Shown: in pieces, positions 7,570-17,006 of the stretch
Numbering within the stretch: position 1 is the stretch's first letter
How the letters are laid out: each line of letters opens with the position of its first letter
NCBI RefSeq assembly: GCF_016862815.1
Contig: NZ_BONR01000004.1
Coordinates: 225,642-289,641 of the forward strand
Direction of reading: 5' to 3'
DNA: 64,000 bases
Source of the DNA: Demequina activiva
Lineage (GTDB): Bacteria > Actinomycetota > Actinomycetes > Actinomycetales > Demequinaceae
The notes under the pieces: generated by a model
The model's database searches: none
What the model saw: the letters and a program-made list of their open reading frames with translations, nothing else
What the model was told of the DNA's origin: nothing
Made by a program: the position numbers and the translations under genes

Positions 7570-8655
7570 TCAGACGTCGCGCTTGGCGATGGTCGCCTGA
7601 CCGAGCACCCGCGTGCCGTCATAGACCACCAGCGACTGGCCGGCGGCGACGCCGCGCATGGACTCGTCGAGCTCGACAGTGAGGCGGTCTCCCTCGCGCA
7701 CCACTGAGCCAGCCGCAGGGTGCCCGTGCGCGCGGACCTGCGCCTCGCATCGGACGGGCGTCGAGGCGTCGACGTCGGGGGCGAGCCACACGCCCTCCTC
7801 CCCGACGAGCGTGGACACGGACAGCAGCGTCTCCGGCCCCACCGTCACCACGTTGCGCTGCGTATCCACGTCGGTGACGTAGCGCGGGGCGCCGTCGGCG
7901 GCGGGGCGGCCAATGCCCAGCCCGCGCCGCTGGCCCACGGTGTACGCGTAGGCACCGTCGTGGCTGCCCACCGTCGCGCCCGACTCGTCCACGATCTCGC
8001 CGGGCCTCTCCCCCAGCGACCGCTGCAGGAATCCCTTGGTGTCGCCGTCCGCGACGAAGCAGATGTCGTAGCTGTCCGGCTTGTTCGACACCCCCAGGCC
8101 GCGCGCGGCCGCCTCGGCCCGCACATCGGCCTTCGAGGCCGCCGTGCCCAGCGGGAACATCGAGCGCGCCAGCTTCTCCGCACCCATCACGGCCAGCACA
8201 TAGCTCTGATCCTTGAGGGGATCTGCCGCACGGTGCAGCTCACGGACGCCGTCCTCGCGGATCTCGATGCGCGCGTAGTGCCCCGTCGCCACGGCGTCGA
8301 AGCCCAGCGCCTGCGCGCGCTCCAGGAGCGTGTCGAACTTGATGTGCTCGTTGCAGCGCACGCAAGGGTTGGGCGTGCGGCCCGCGGCGTACTCGGACAG
8401 GAAGTCCTTCACGACGGTGTCGTGAAACTCGTCGGAGAGGTCCCACACGTAGTACGGGATCCCCAGCTTGTCGGCGGCCCGGCGCGCATCGTTGCTGTCC
8501 TCGATCGAGCAGCAGCCGCGGGACCCCGAGCGGAACTCGTCGCGGTTGCGGCTGAGTGCCATGTGGACGCCCACCACGTCGTGGCCCGCCTCGAGGGCGC
8601 GCGCGGCGGCGACGGCGGAGTCGACTCCGCCGGACAGGGCTGCCAGGACGCGCAT
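7570..8655 (-). CDS. mnmA: tRNA-specific 2-thiouridylase MnmA
   Basis: A 361-residue enzyme that inserts sulfur at C2 of the wobble uridine (s2U34) in tRNA Lys, Glu and Gln, using sulfur relayed from a cysteine desulfurase. The PP-loop [10 protein letters not shown] is at 8-17. The conserved cysteines are C98 and C101 in [14 protein letters not shown] and C199 in SYDICFV; C101 and C199 form the usual catalytic pair. The ATG at 8655 begins [10 protein letters not shown]; upstream in-frame codons extend into non-coding DNA. The cysteine desulfurase gene lies three genes upstream on the same strand, a common actinobacterial arrangement for sulfur delivery. Confidence 0.96.
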   Translation of the reverse strand: MRVLAALSGGVDSAVAAARALEAGHDVVGVHMALSRNRDEFRSGSRGCCSIEDSNDARRAADKLGIPYYVWDLSDEFHDTVVKDFLSEYAAGRTPNPCVRCNEHIKFDTLLERAQALGFDAVATGHYARIEIREDGVRELHRAADPLKDQSYVLAVMGAEKLARSMFPLGTAASKADVRAEAAARGLGVSNKPDSYDICFVADGDTKGFLQRSLGERPGEIVDESGATVGSHDGAYAYTVGQRRGLGIGRPAADGAPRYVTDVDTQRNVVTVGPETLLSVSTLVGEEGVWLAPDVDASTPVRCEAQVRAHGHPAAGSVVREGDRLTVELDESMRGVAAGQSLVVYDGTRVLGQATIAKRDV

Positions 8656-8756
8656 AGGGGTCTCTCTGATGGGGTGCCGGGACCCATCCATGGTACGCGG
8701 CCTACGAGCGGACGATGCGAGGGCTGGAGCCGTGGCCGGGTGCCGCGCGCGGAGGC

Positions 8757-9467
8757 TCAGGCCAGCAGGCGCGCGCGCAGGGCGGCGAGCGTCGCTGCGT
8801 CTCCGCCATGGGCCAGGTACCACCCCTCCACGCCGCCGTCATGCTCATCCCAGGCATCGAGCACGGCCTCGATCGCGTGCGCGGGCGCGTCGAGCACCTC
8901 CTTGGGCACGGAGGCCAGCGGTGTGTCGCCGATGGACGCGGGAGCCCCGGACAGCATGCGCGTCAGCACACCCGGCATGTGCGCCGCCGTGGCCGTGTAG
9001 TCCGCGACCACGCGGGCGCGCGTGACGCCCAGCAGGCGCAGGATGAGCGCCGCGGACACTCCGGTGCGGTCCTTGCCCGCTGAGCAGTGGAAGAGCACGG
9101 GGGCGTCGTCCTGCGCCACCTCCTCGACCACGCGCACCACGCCCGGGGCCGTGTCGGGCCCGATCATCAGCCTGTAGAGCTCGTCCAGCGAACCGAGGGT
9201 GCTGCGCGCCGCCTCGCCCGTGAGGTCCGCGGCGGCCAGGATGTCGACGTCGACCACGCGCGCGTGAACGGCGAGCGGGTGCTGCGCTGCCTTCTCACCT
9301 GGTGCCCGCAGGTCCACGACCGTCGCAGGCGGCCAGACGTCGAGGCCCTCGGGAGGGCCGTCGCCCGCGACCGGCGCATCGGAGCGGTAGGCGATGCCTG
9401 CGACGAGGCCGGGCGCCGCGTCAGCGAGATCGCGGACGTTCGCCAGGGCGTGCCGGGGTCTGCTCAT
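8757..9467 (-). CDS. tyrosine/serine protein phosphatase (PtpB-like family)
   Basis: A 236-residue phosphatase of the Y_phosphatase3 family. The P-loop [10 protein letters not shown] (127-136) supplies nucleophile C128 and phosphate-binding R134. [11 protein letters not shown] and IAYRSDAP near the N-terminus and [11 protein letters not shown] carry the family's early motifs. The ATG at 9467 begins [14 protein letters not shown]. No signal peptide is visible, so it should be cytosolic. It sits between an epimerase-like gene (60-base gap) and mnmA (101-base gap) on one strand. Relatives remove phosphate from tyrosine, serine or phosphoinositides; the substrate here is unknown. Confidence 0.88.
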   Translation of the reverse strand: MSRPRHALANVRDLADAAPGLVAGIAYRSDAPVAGDGPPEGLDVWPPATVVDLRAPGEKAAQHPLAVHARVVDVDILAAADLTGEAARSTLGSLDELYRLMIGPDTAPGVVRVVEEVAQDDAPVLFHCSAGKDRTGVSAALILRLLGVTRARVVADYTATAAHMPGVLTRMLSGAPASIGDTPLASVPKEVLDAPAHAIEAVLDAWDEHDGGVEGWYLAHGGDAATLAALRARLLA

Positions 9468-9527
9468 GATGCGATGCTTCCAGAACACCCGACCCCATCC
9501 GAAGGCATTCCGCAGGCGCGTCACGCG

Positions 9528-10124
9528 TCACCCGATTCGTGTGACGCCGGAGTCGAGGACCTCGAGAATCCCACCGGGCTCGTCCAGCGCCTCGACCGTG
9601 CGCTGAGCGGCGGTGTCGACGTGCAGAGCCCGGCCGCCCTTCGGTGCGGAGCGCGCCCAGGTTCCCTCCCCCCAGAACTGGCCGTAGCGCAGCACCAGTC
9701 CTCGGGCGCCCTGCACGGCGCGCTCGAGGTGGTCCACGGGGCGCTGCGCGATGGCCGGCACCGGGAAGGCGATCGACTGCGCGATCACCCGAGCGTCGGT
9801 GGCGGCGGCCGCCGCCACGAGGTTGTCCGTCCCCACGGTCCGCACGCGGCCCAGCGCACGCACCTTGAGCGGCATCGCCAGGGCGCGGTCGGGCAGGTCC
9901 GTCACCTGGTGCATCACGATGTCGGGCGCCGCGGCGACCGCGGCAGCGCGCACGGCGGCCGCATCGAGGATGTCGACCACCACGCCGGTGGCGCCTGCCG
10001 CCTCGAGCTGCGCGACCTTGGACGGCGTGCGCGTGAGACCCACGACGCCATGACCCGCCGCGACGAGCAGAGGCACCAGGCGCTCGCCGATGACTCCGGT
10101 GGCACCCGCGAGGAGGATGCGCAC
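9528..10124 (-). CDS. NAD(P)-dependent epimerase/dehydratase-like (atypical SDR)
   Basis: A 198-residue protein that opens with the dinucleotide-binding motif LLAGATGVIGERLVPLLVAA. It is much shorter than the usual 290-330 residues. The middle keeps MHQVTDLP and a region around RPVDHLERAVQGARGLVLRYGQFWGEGTW that looks like the active-site and substrate loop of NAD(P)H-binding atypical SDRs. Most of the C-terminal substrate domain is missing. No frameshift is evident, so it may be a natural short form or a decayed gene. It starts 4 bases after the cysteine desulfurase stop. Confidence 0.7.
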   Translation of the reverse strand: MRILLAGATGVIGERLVPLLVAAGHGVVGLTRTPSKVAQLEAAGATGVVVDILDAAAVRAAAVAAAPDIVMHQVTDLPDRALAMPLKVRALGRVRTVGTDNLVAAAAATDARVIAQSIAFPVPAIAQRPVDHLERAVQGARGLVLRYGQFWGEGTWARSAPKGGRALHVDTAAQRTVEALDEPGGILEVLDSGVTRIG

Positions 10125-10128
10125 GCCG

Positions 10129-11325
10129 CTACCCGAACACCTGTGAGTCGAAAGTGCCGGCGACCCTGCGGGCTCGCTCGACGGCCTCCGGCAGCACCGC
10201 CACCAGCGCGTCGATGTCGTCCTGGGTGGTGGTGTGGCCCAGCGAGAATCGCATGGTCGACGCCGCGTCGCGCTCGGAGCGGCCCATCGCGATCAATACG
10301 TGGCTGGCCTGCGCCACGCCCGCCGAGCACGCCGATCCGTTCGAGGCCTCGACTCCGTGGCTGTCGAGCACGAACATCATCGCCTCCGCCGCGCAGCCCG
10401 GGAAGATGAAGTGGACGTTGCCGGGCAGTCGTGCAGGGCCGGGCTCCGGCCCGGACAGTCGCGCATCGGGAATGGTGTGGCGGATGCGGTCGATGAGCTG
10501 GCGCTGCAGCGCGCCCAGGCGCTCGGCCTCGGCGTCGAGCGTCTCCACCGCCTCCTGCGCGGCCACGGAGGCCGCGTGGAAGCCCGCGGCGTTGAGCGTG
10601 CCGGAGCGGATCTTGCGCTCCTGGCCGCCGCCGTGGGTGAGCGGAGTGATCGCGAGGTCACGGCGAGCGACCAGCGCGCCCACGCCCACGGGACCGCCGA
10701 ACTTGTGCGCGCTGACCGCCATGGTGGCCAGCCCCGAGGCGCGGAAGTCCACGGGAACGTGGCCCACGGCCTGCACCGCGTCGGCGTGCACCGGGATGTT
10801 GTGCTCGGTGGCGATGTTGACGATCTCGCGCAGGGGCTGGATCGCGCCCACCTCGTTGTTGGCCCACATGACCGAGATCAGAGCGATCTGGTCGAAGTGC
10901 GCGGCGACCTCCTCGCGCAGGGCCGCGAGCGACACCAGCCCCTCGGCATCCACGGGAAGCACCACCGCCTGGGCGCCGTGCTCGGCCTCGAGCCAGTGGG
11001 CCGGGTCCAGCCCGGCGTGATGCTCGATTGCCGTGGTCACCACCCTGGTGCGTCGAGCATCGGCCGTATGACGGGCCCAGAACAGGCCCTTGAGGGCCAG
11101 GTTGTCCGCCTCGGTGCCGCCCGACGTCCAGATCAGCTCGGTGGGGTGAGCGCCCAGCGCCGCCGCCATCCGCTCGCGAGCGTCCTCGACGACGGAGCGC
11201 GCGAGGCGGCCAGACGTGTGCAGCGCGGACGGGTTCCCCACTCGCGCGAGCTCCTCGACGTACGCCTCGCGTGCGCTCGCGAGCATGGGGGTGGTCGCGG
11301 CGTGATCGAGGTAGTGGCGGGTCAT
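10129..11325 (-). CDS. cysteine desulfurase (IscS/NifS family)
   Basis: A 398-residue class V PLP enzyme that takes sulfur from cysteine and holds it as a persulfide. MTRHYLDHAATTPM is the expected N-terminus. The PLP lysine is K208 in SAHKFGGP and the persulfide cysteine is C333 in SNGSACSAG. The short class-I loop SACSAGxxxxSHVL marks the IscS/NifS type. A TAGACT box 7 bases before the ATG suggests a leaderless transcript. It heads a minus-strand set ending in mnmA, so sulfur for tRNA thiolation is a likely use. Confidence 0.94.
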   Translation of the reverse strand: MTRHYLDHAATTPMLASAREAYVEELARVGNPSALHTSGRLARSVVEDARERMAAALGAHPTELIWTSGGTEADNLALKGLFWARHTADARRTRVVTTAIEHHAGLDPAHWLEAEHGAQAVVLPVDAEGLVSLAALREEVAAHFDQIALISVMWANNEVGAIQPLREIVNIATEHNIPVHADAVQAVGHVPVDFRASGLATMAVSAHKFGGPVGVGALVARRDLAITPLTHGGGQERKIRSGTLNAAGFHAASVAAQEAVETLDAEAERLGALQRQLIDRIRHTIPDARLSGPEPGPARLPGNVHFIFPGCAAEAMMFVLDSHGVEASNGSACSAGVAQASHVLIAMGRSERDAASTMRFSLGHTTTQDDIDALVAVLPEAVERARRVAGTFDSQVFG

Positions 11326-11364
11326 GCCGGACAGTCTAGGCACCACCCCAGGCCCCCGCCCCCT

Positions 11365-11579
11365 CTCCCAGAATTTGGCACCATTTTCATCTCTCAAGGG
11401 CGTTCACGAGGAAGAAGACTCCACCGGTACAGCCTGGGCACGGCCGATGCGCTCGTCGCCAGAGCGTGCTGGCACCCGGTTGCGGTGTGGAGACCCGCGC
11501 ATCGGCCCGTCACGCCGGGGTGGAGGATCCTTCCTCATTTCCGGGCTTGGGCAATGAAAATGGTGCCAAATTCTGGGAG
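11365..11579. repeat. 215-bp MITE-like palindromic element
   Basis: The ends (11365-11390 and 11554-11579) are perfect 26-bp inverted repeats built on CCCAGAATTTGGCACC. Inward, the arms stay recognisably complementary for about 60 more bases through the shared blocks CAAG, GAGGAAG, CTCCACC, GGCCGATGCGC and GTC. The whole element could fold into one long imperfect hairpin centred near 11470. It has no coding capacity. It fills the gap between the divergent cysteine desulfurase and the hypothetical gene at 11608. A non-autonomous transposon remnant or a folded RNA are the main readings; no clear target duplication was seen. Confidence 0.6.
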
Positions 11580-11607
11580 GGAGGGAGGTCGCATCTACAG
11601 TGGCGGG

Positions 11608-12006
11608 ATGGCCGACATCCCTGGCTCCGACCGCCTCCACGCGCTCGCCGTCCTCGCACTCGACCACGCGGTCGCGTCCATGGCCGGTGGCGCTCTGACG
11701 CCCTTCGCGGTCGAAGAGGACGGCGCCGGCAAGCGCACGCTGACCCCGTTCCCGAACCCGAACGGCGACGAGGGCGTGGTCCACGCCCGGGGTCACGTCC
11801 ATGGCTCGAGCGCCGCGCGGGTCGCGGTGTGCTTCGCGGGCCCCATCGCTCTCGAGGAGGGCCGCTTCGACGCCGTCTGGGCGATGGTCCAGGAGCCGGG
11901 GCTCGAGGCGTCGGTCGCCTTCTACCAGCGCTACGAGACGGCCGATGCGACAGCACAGCCCGTAGGCAACCCCGGATACGCGGGCGAGGCCGACCCACTC
12001 CTGTAG
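11608..12006 (+). CDS. hypothetical protein
   Basis: A 132-residue protein I do not recognise. It opens MADIPGSDRLHALAVLALDH and contains RTLTPFPNPNGDEGVVHARG. The centre has a beta-like run ARVAVCFAGPIALEEGRFDA, and the C-terminus is acidic. There is no signal peptide or membrane segment. Codon use matches its neighbours (GC at third positions throughout), which supports it being real. The ribosome site is weak (GGCGGG). It begins 28 bases after the MITE-like element and is convergent with the nuclease gene. Confidence 0.6.
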   Translation: MADIPGSDRLHALAVLALDHAVASMAGGALTPFAVEEDGAGKRTLTPFPNPNGDEGVVHARGHVHGSSAARVAVCFAGPIALEEGRFDAVWAMVQEPGLEASVAFYQRYETADATAQPVGNPGYAGEADPLL

Positions 12007-12041
12007 GCCGGCCTCGCCGCGCGTCTCACCGCCTCAGCGCG

Positions 12042-15000
12042 CTAGTCGACGGTGCAGGCACCGCCGTTGAGCGTGAACTCCTCGACCGGCAGGGCGCCAT
12101 CCGCCGTCGATCCCAGGAAGCCGAAGGTCAGTCGCTTGCCCGGCTTGATGGTCGCGTTCCACGGCATGTTCTCGACCGTGACGGACGCGCCGTCCTGCTG
12201 GTGCTGGCCGCTCCACAGCTGGGTGATCTGCTCGTCGCCCGCGAACTCCCACGCGAGCTCCCAGCCCTCGATGGGCTCGTCGGAGGTGTTCGTGATCCAC
12301 ACCTGCGTGATGAAGCCGCGCGGCCACTGGCCGTGGATGGTGTAGTCGATCTCGCAGATCGGCTGCGGCGTGTAGAGGTCCAGGCCCACGAGCACGGGGT
12401 CGTGGTCCGAGGTCCGGTACATGTCCGGCGCGTACAGGGACTCGATCTGCGCGGGCGACTTGAAGTCGACGTTGTAGTCGAGCACCGAGGGCTCGTCCGC
12501 GTTGATGTGGAAGTGGGCGCTTCCCGTCACCTGCTCGGCGAGAGTCGCGGACGCGAACACGTAGTCCAGCGATCCCCACTGCCCATCGAACACGTAGGAG
12601 TAGTCACCGCCGCCGAGCTCCACGTAGCCCGCGTCGCGCAGCACGTCGATGGGGTCCTCCTGACCGTACGAGTTGAGGTCGCCGATGATCATCACGTCGT
12701 CGTCCTGCGTACCCGTCGGGTAGGTGTCGAGCCAGTCGACCATCGCCTCCGCCGCGAGGGTGCGGGTCTCGTTCCAGCACGAGGCCCCATCGCCCTGATC
12801 GGCGTCCGCACCCGTGGCGTCGTCACAACTGCCCTTGGACTTCCAGTGGTTGGTGACGACGGTGAAGGTCTCGCCGGTGCCGATCTCGCCGAAGGTCTGC
12901 GCGACCGATGGACGGTTACGGCCATCGTCGAAGCGCGGGTCCACCGTGGAGTCGAGCACCGCGAAGTCGCCGATCTCCTCGACGGCGGTGGTGTCGTAGA
13001 GCATGCCGACACGGATCACGTCGGTGCCGACGACGCCGGTGTCGACGTAGGACCAGGTCCCGGCTCCGACCTCGGCGTTGAGCTGCTCGGCGAGGTACGC
13101 GAGAGGCTCCACACCCGGTGTGTTCTCCATCTCCATGATGCCGATCACGTCCGCGTCGAGCTCGAGCAGCGCGGCCACGAGCTTGTCCGTCTGGCGCGTG
13201 AGCTCGATGTCCTCCGGATAGAGGTCGTCGTAGAACGGCGTGTTCGCGCCGCGGCACTCCTGCTCGAAGCCCACGGGGCCGCACTCGACACCGGTGCCGT
13301 CGATGGACAGGAAGTAGTTGAGCACGTTGAAGCTCGCGACCGTGAGATCGCCCCCCACCTCGGGAGCCGACGTCGGACGCGGGTTCTCGCTCACGAACTC
13401 GGGCGCATCAGCCTCGGGCGATGCTGGCCGCACGCGCCACGCGTTCCCGGACGCCGAGTTGCCCGCCCACGTGTACGTCATCACGCCTTCGAGGCCGGTG
13501 ACCGAGTCGCCGCCGCGCAGGGTGTTGCTCGCGCTCAGCGGCTCGCCGCCCCCGCCCAGGATGATGGGGTCCGGGTTCTGGTTGTTGAGCGCGTCGTCGA
13601 CCTTGATGCGGTTGAGATCGTTGCTCGCCTGCAACGCGTTCGCCTCCGCCCCGGGCTCGACCACGGCGGTGGGCTGGTCCAGGCGCTCGCCGCTGGAGAC
13701 CGTGACCTCGCCGAAGCGTCCCAGGAGGTAGAGCTCGGTGACGTATAGCTGCTGGTCGAACGTGACCGCCATGCCCTCGAAACGCTCCGCGAACCCGGCG
13801 TCCGGGAAGGGCAGCGCGACGTCCGCAGGCGAGGCGGTGAGCTCCCCCTCGAGAGCGGTGATGTCGTCCGGGAAGCCGATCTGAGTCTGGCCGTTGAACT
13901 CGGACACCTCGCCGGTCACGGAGACGGCGTCCCCCAGCGCCACGGTGTCCTCGCTGCCGTGGAACACGAAGATGCCATCAGAGGTGGCGGGGTCACCGTC
14001 GGTGGCGCCGTCCGGCGACTGCAGGTAGAAGCCGCGCAGGGCCGGGCTCGCGCCCTCATAGTCGCCCACGACCACGCCCTCGACCGTCACGGTCTGACCC
14101 GCGTACGGCGAGACGTCCGTGGTTCCCTGGACCTCGCCGATGGTGATCGCGCCTGGCGACACGGAGAAGGTCGAGACGACGTCCGCCTCCATGGAGTCCG
14201 GCGGGTCGTCAGCGTCCACGTCGGTCACGGCCGATGCGGTCACGGTGACGGTGCAGTCCTCGCCCAGGGCCAGGCTTGCGGGAGGAGTGAGCGTGTACGT
14301 CGTGGGACCACCGGCGACGGCGGCAGCCACGCTGCCCGTCTCGGTGCACTCGAGCGTGATCGCACCGGCCGCCAGGTCGACGGGCTCAGAGAAGGTCACC
14401 TCGACGGCGGCCTCGGCGCTCACGCCGAGCGCGCCATCCGCGGGCGAGATCGACGCGACGCTCGGCGCTGCGTCCCCGACGGGACCGCCATCGCAGGTCG
14501 CGGTGTGCGAGCCGAGCTCGGTGAACGTGTTGGTGGGCAGCACGTCCCACTCGAGGGACGCGTCGAAGCTGTCGCTGGGGTCGGTGTCACCTGCGCAGAT
14601 CTCCGCCTTGCGCACCAGCGTGTCGTCCGCGCCGCCTCCGGGCCACTCGCTTCCGGGGTCCACGCCCACCTGGCCGAACGAGTCGACCACCGCTCCGGCG
14701 TTGGTGAGCACCAGCGCATCGTCCCCGTTGAACAGGCCCGCACCGGTGGTGAGGTCCGCCTCCGCAGTGATGGCGGCGTCTGCGCTGCCGTGCGCGACCA
14801 CGAACACGTCGCCTGCGGCGAGGGTGCCGTCGAGGTCGAGGTTCACGGAGGCTGAGGTGTTGCCGTTGGAGTACTGGGTCAGCACATAGGGCGCGAGGTC
14901 CACGTCCGCGCCGGTGCCGTTGTAGATCTCGACGGCCTTGTTGAAGCTCGAGCCCTCGATGTACTCCGAGATGAAGAGCTCCGCCGGGGTCTCGGCCGTG

Positions 15001-15071
15001 GCGGGAAGCGCCGATGCGGCGGTCACCCCCATGGCGAGCAGCACGGCGGAGGCGGTGACGCGACGACGCAT
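12042..15071 (-). CDS. secreted ExeM/NucH-type endonuclease with CBM2
   Basis: A 1009-residue extracellular nuclease. A signal peptide ends near ALPATA (26). It is followed by a lamin-tail domain (ELFISEYIEGSSFNKAVEIYN, about 30-190), a bacterial Ig-like domain (VASISPADGALGVS, about 200-310), and an OB-fold region near ITIGEVQG...VEGVVVGDYEG (about 312-430). The endonuclease/exonuclease/phosphatase domain lies at about 575-890. It carries LTVASFNVLNYF, the metal-site IMEMEN, VVTNHWKSKG, IIGDLNSYGQEDP and the terminal TSDHDPV. The last ~105 residues are a cellulose-binding CBM2 (CEIDYTIHGQWPRGFITQVW, then GWELAWEF). Nucleases of this type degrade extracellular DNA. The CBM2 is unusual and closely matches that of the GH53 enzyme at 21.6-25.1 kb. 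AGGGAG precedes the ATG. Confidence 0.9.
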   Translation of the reverse strand: MRRRVTASAVLLAMGVTAASALPATAETPAELFISEYIEGSSFNKAVEIYNGTGADVDLAPYVLTQYSNGNTSASVNLDLDGTLAAGDVFVVAHGSADAAITAEADLTTGAGLFNGDDALVLTNAGAVVDSFGQVGVDPGSEWPGGGADDTLVRKAEICAGDTDPSDSFDASLEWDVLPTNTFTELGSHTATCDGGPVGDAAPSVASISPADGALGVSAEAAVEVTFSEPVDLAAGAITLECTETGSVAAAVAGGPTTYTLTPPASLALGEDCTVTVTASAVTDVDADDPPDSMEADVVSTFSVSPGAITIGEVQGTTDVSPYAGQTVTVEGVVVGDYEGASPALRGFYLQSPDGATDGDPATSDGIFVFHGSEDTVALGDAVSVTGEVSEFNGQTQIGFPDDITALEGELTASPADVALPFPDAGFAERFEGMAVTFDQQLYVTELYLLGRFGEVTVSSGERLDQPTAVVEPGAEANALQASNDLNRIKVDDALNNQNPDPIILGGGGEPLSASNTLRGGDSVTGLEGVMTYTWAGNSASGNAWRVRPASPEADAPEFVSENPRPTSAPEVGGDLTVASFNVLNYFLSIDGTGVECGPVGFEQECRGANTPFYDDLYPEDIELTRQTDKLVAALLELDADVIGIMEMENTPGVEPLAYLAEQLNAEVGAGTWSYVDTGVVGTDVIRVGMLYDTTAVEEIGDFAVLDSTVDPRFDDGRNRPSVAQTFGEIGTGETFTVVTNHWKSKGSCDDATGADADQGDGASCWNETRTLAAEAMVDWLDTYPTGTQDDDVMIIGDLNSYGQEDPIDVLRDAGYVELGGGDYSYVFDGQWGSLDYVFASATLAEQVTGSAHFHINADEPSVLDYNVDFKSPAQIESLYAPDMYRTSDHDPVLVGLDLYTPQPICEIDYTIHGQWPRGFITQVWITNTSDEPIEGWELAWEFAGDEQITQLWSGQHQQDGASVTVENMPWNATIKPGKRLTFGFLGSTADGALPVEEFTLNGGACTVD

Positions 15072-15217
15072 GAAATCTCCCTGATTGTCCGGTATGCCCC
15101 ACGGTAGAGAGGGAAGTCTGAGAGCGCACCCCGAACAGGAAAACTCTGGGTGAAACCTGCGTGTCAGTCGTGTTGCCTGGGCGCAGGTAGCGTGAGAGGA
15201 GCACCCGAGGAGGACTC

Positions 15218-16045
15218 ATGGCGACCTTTTTTGTCACTGGCTGCTCGACGGGGATCGGGCGCGCGACCGCGGAGGCTGCGGCAGCCGCCGGCCACACCGT
15301 GGTCGCCACCGCGCGCCGCCCCGAGACACTCGACGCCCTGGTCGCCGCGCATCCCGACACGGTGACCGCGCTCGCGCTCGACGTCACGGATCAGGACGCG
15401 ATCGCACGGACCGTCGCCCATGCGGAACGCCTCACCGGCGGTGTCGACGTCCTGGTCAACAACGCTGGCATCGGGTACTTCGCGACCATCGAGGAGTCCG
15501 ACCCCGCCCAGGCCCGCGCGCTGATGGACGCGAACTTCTGGGGAGCCGCGCATGTGACCACTGCGTTCCTGCCTCACCTGCGAGAGCGTCGCGCCGGCCA
15601 TGTCATCACCATCTCCTCGATCGCGGGCGTGCGCGGCTCCGTCGGGATGGGCTACTACTGCGCGTCGAAGTTCGCGATCTCTGGATTCATGGAGTCGCTG
15701 TGCAAGGAAGTCGCACACCTGGGGATCAAGGTGAGCATCGTCGAGCCCGGACCGGTGCGGTCCGAGTGGATCCCGTCCGGCGCGAAGGTCGAGGATGGCC
15801 TCGAGGACTACGCCGAGATCATGGAGCCGTACTGGGAGCGCATCCACGCGCTGCCGGGCAATCAGCCCGGCGATCCTCACGCCTTGGCTCGGGTGCTGCT
15901 CCAGCTCAGCGAGATGGACGAGCCTCCCACGCACCTGCTCGCCGGCCGGCACGCCATCACTCAGGGCCGTGGCAAGGCCGAGGGACTCAGCGCGGAGATC
16001 GAGCAGTGGGAGGAGCTGGGGCTGTCGATCGACACCCGCGGCTAG
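15218..16045 (+). CDS. short-chain dehydrogenase/reductase
   Basis: A 275-residue classical SDR. The cofactor motif TGCSTGIGRATAEAA is at the N-terminus, NNAGIGYF is present, the catalytic serine lies in ITISSIAGVRG, and YYCASKF gives the Tyr-x-x-x-Lys pair. EPGPVRSEW follows. The TGxxxGxG pattern with a basic residue after the second strand (ATARRPE) suggests NADP(H). AGGAGG sits 6 bases before the ATG. Substrate unknown. The gene converges on etfA; the 10-base gap plus flanks can form a small stem, GCGCGG/CCGCGC (16050-16066). Confidence 0.88.
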   Translation: MATFFVTGCSTGIGRATAEAAAAAGHTVVATARRPETLDALVAAHPDTVTALALDVTDQDAIARTVAHAERLTGGVDVLVNNAGIGYFATIEESDPAQARALMDANFWGAAHVTTAFLPHLRERRAGHVITISSIAGVRGSVGMGYYCASKFAISGFMESLCKEVAHLGIKVSIVEPGPVRSEWIPSGAKVEDGLEDYAEIMEPYWERIHALPGNQPGDPHALARVLLQLSEMDEPPTHLLAGRHAITQGRGKAEGLSAEIEQWEELGLSIDTRG

Positions 16046-16055
16046 CGTCGCGCGG

Positions 16056-17006
16056 TCAACCCGCGCGGTGAGCCGCGATGCGCTCGATCGCCTGAGGGAT
16101 CACGTCGAACAGCGATCCCACGACACCGAAGTCGCTGATCTCGAAGATGGGCGCGTCCGGGTCCATGTTGATCGCCACGATGGTGCCGGAGGCCTGCATG
16201 CCACCGCGGTGATGAACCGCGCCGGAGATGCCGCACGCAACATACAGTGCCGGAGTCACCGTGGTGCCGGTCTGGCCCACCATGTGCTCGTGGCTGATCC
16301 AGCCCTCGTCAGTCGCGTCGCGCGAGGCGCCCACGGCGCCGCCCAACAGCTCGGCGAAGTCCTGGATGAGGCTGTAGTCGCCGCCGGTGCCGCGGCCGCC
16401 GGAGACGACCACGGGTGCCTCGTCGAGAGCCACTCCATCGGCCTGCGGGATGGGCTCGACGGACACGACCGTCTCACGCGTCTCGGGCAGCTCGACGGCG
16501 ATGTCCACGACGTTGGGCTCGACCGGCGACGCGGCCGGGCTCGCCTGCGTGGTGTTGGGTCGCACGCCCACGATCGCGCGCTCCGCATCGATGCGGGTGC
16601 GCACGTTCCAGGTGGCCGCGAACACGGTCTGAGTGGTCTCGACCTTGCCTTCCACCAGCTCGGCGCCGGCGGCGTCCACGACCACGCCTGCGCCCGTCAG
16701 GACCGCGAGGCGCGTCACGATCTCCTTGTTCGCGAACGTCGAGATCACCACCACCACGGTGGCGTCCTCGGTGGCTGCGGCCACCGCGGCGGCCGCCTTG
16801 GCGGGAAGGCGCGCATCGGCTCCCACCGCGGCGACCCTCACCTCGGTGGCGCCGTACTCGCCCAGCTGGGCCACCGCATCGGCCGTGGGGGCGTCGCCCA
16901 ACCACACCGCGACGGGCTCGCCCAGGGTGCGGGCCAGGGTCAGTGCCTCGAGCGACGGGCGGGAGACGTGTCCCTCGCGGTGCTCGATCAGGACGGCGAC
17001 GCTCAT
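16056..17006 (-). CDS. etfA: electron transfer flavoprotein alpha subunit
   Basis: A 316-residue FAD-binding subunit of the EtfAB heterodimer, which passes electrons from acyl-CoA and related dehydrogenases to the quinone pool. The C-terminal FAD domain is well kept: VVSGGRGTGG, HMVGQTGTTVTPALYVACGI, SGAVHHRGGMQ and VAINMDPDAPIFEISDFGVVG. The ATG at 17006 overlaps the etfB stop (ATGA), indicating coupled translation. A longer frame upstream lies inside etfB and was rejected. Confidence 0.96.
   Translation of the reverse strand: MSVAVLIEHREGHVSRPSLEALTLARTLGEPVAVWLGDAPTADAVAQLGEYGATEVRVAAVGADARLPAKAAAAVAAATEDATVVVVISTFANKEIVTRLAVLTGAGVVVDAAGAELVEGKVETTQTVFAATWNVRTRIDAERAIVGVRPNTTQASPAASPVEPNVVDIAVELPETRETVVSVEPIPQADGVALDEAPVVVSGGRGTGGDYSLIQDFAELLGGAVGASRDATDEGWISHEHMVGQTGTTVTPALYVACGISGAVHHRGGMQASGTIVAINMDPDAPIFEISDFGVVGSLFDVIPQAIERIAAHRAG

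Noticed and set aside
9528..10124. The short epimerase-like gene considered as a frameshifted pseudogene
   Set aside because: No remnant of the missing domain is seen in other frames nearby, and the gene keeps normal codon bias and tight spacing; a natural short form remains possible.
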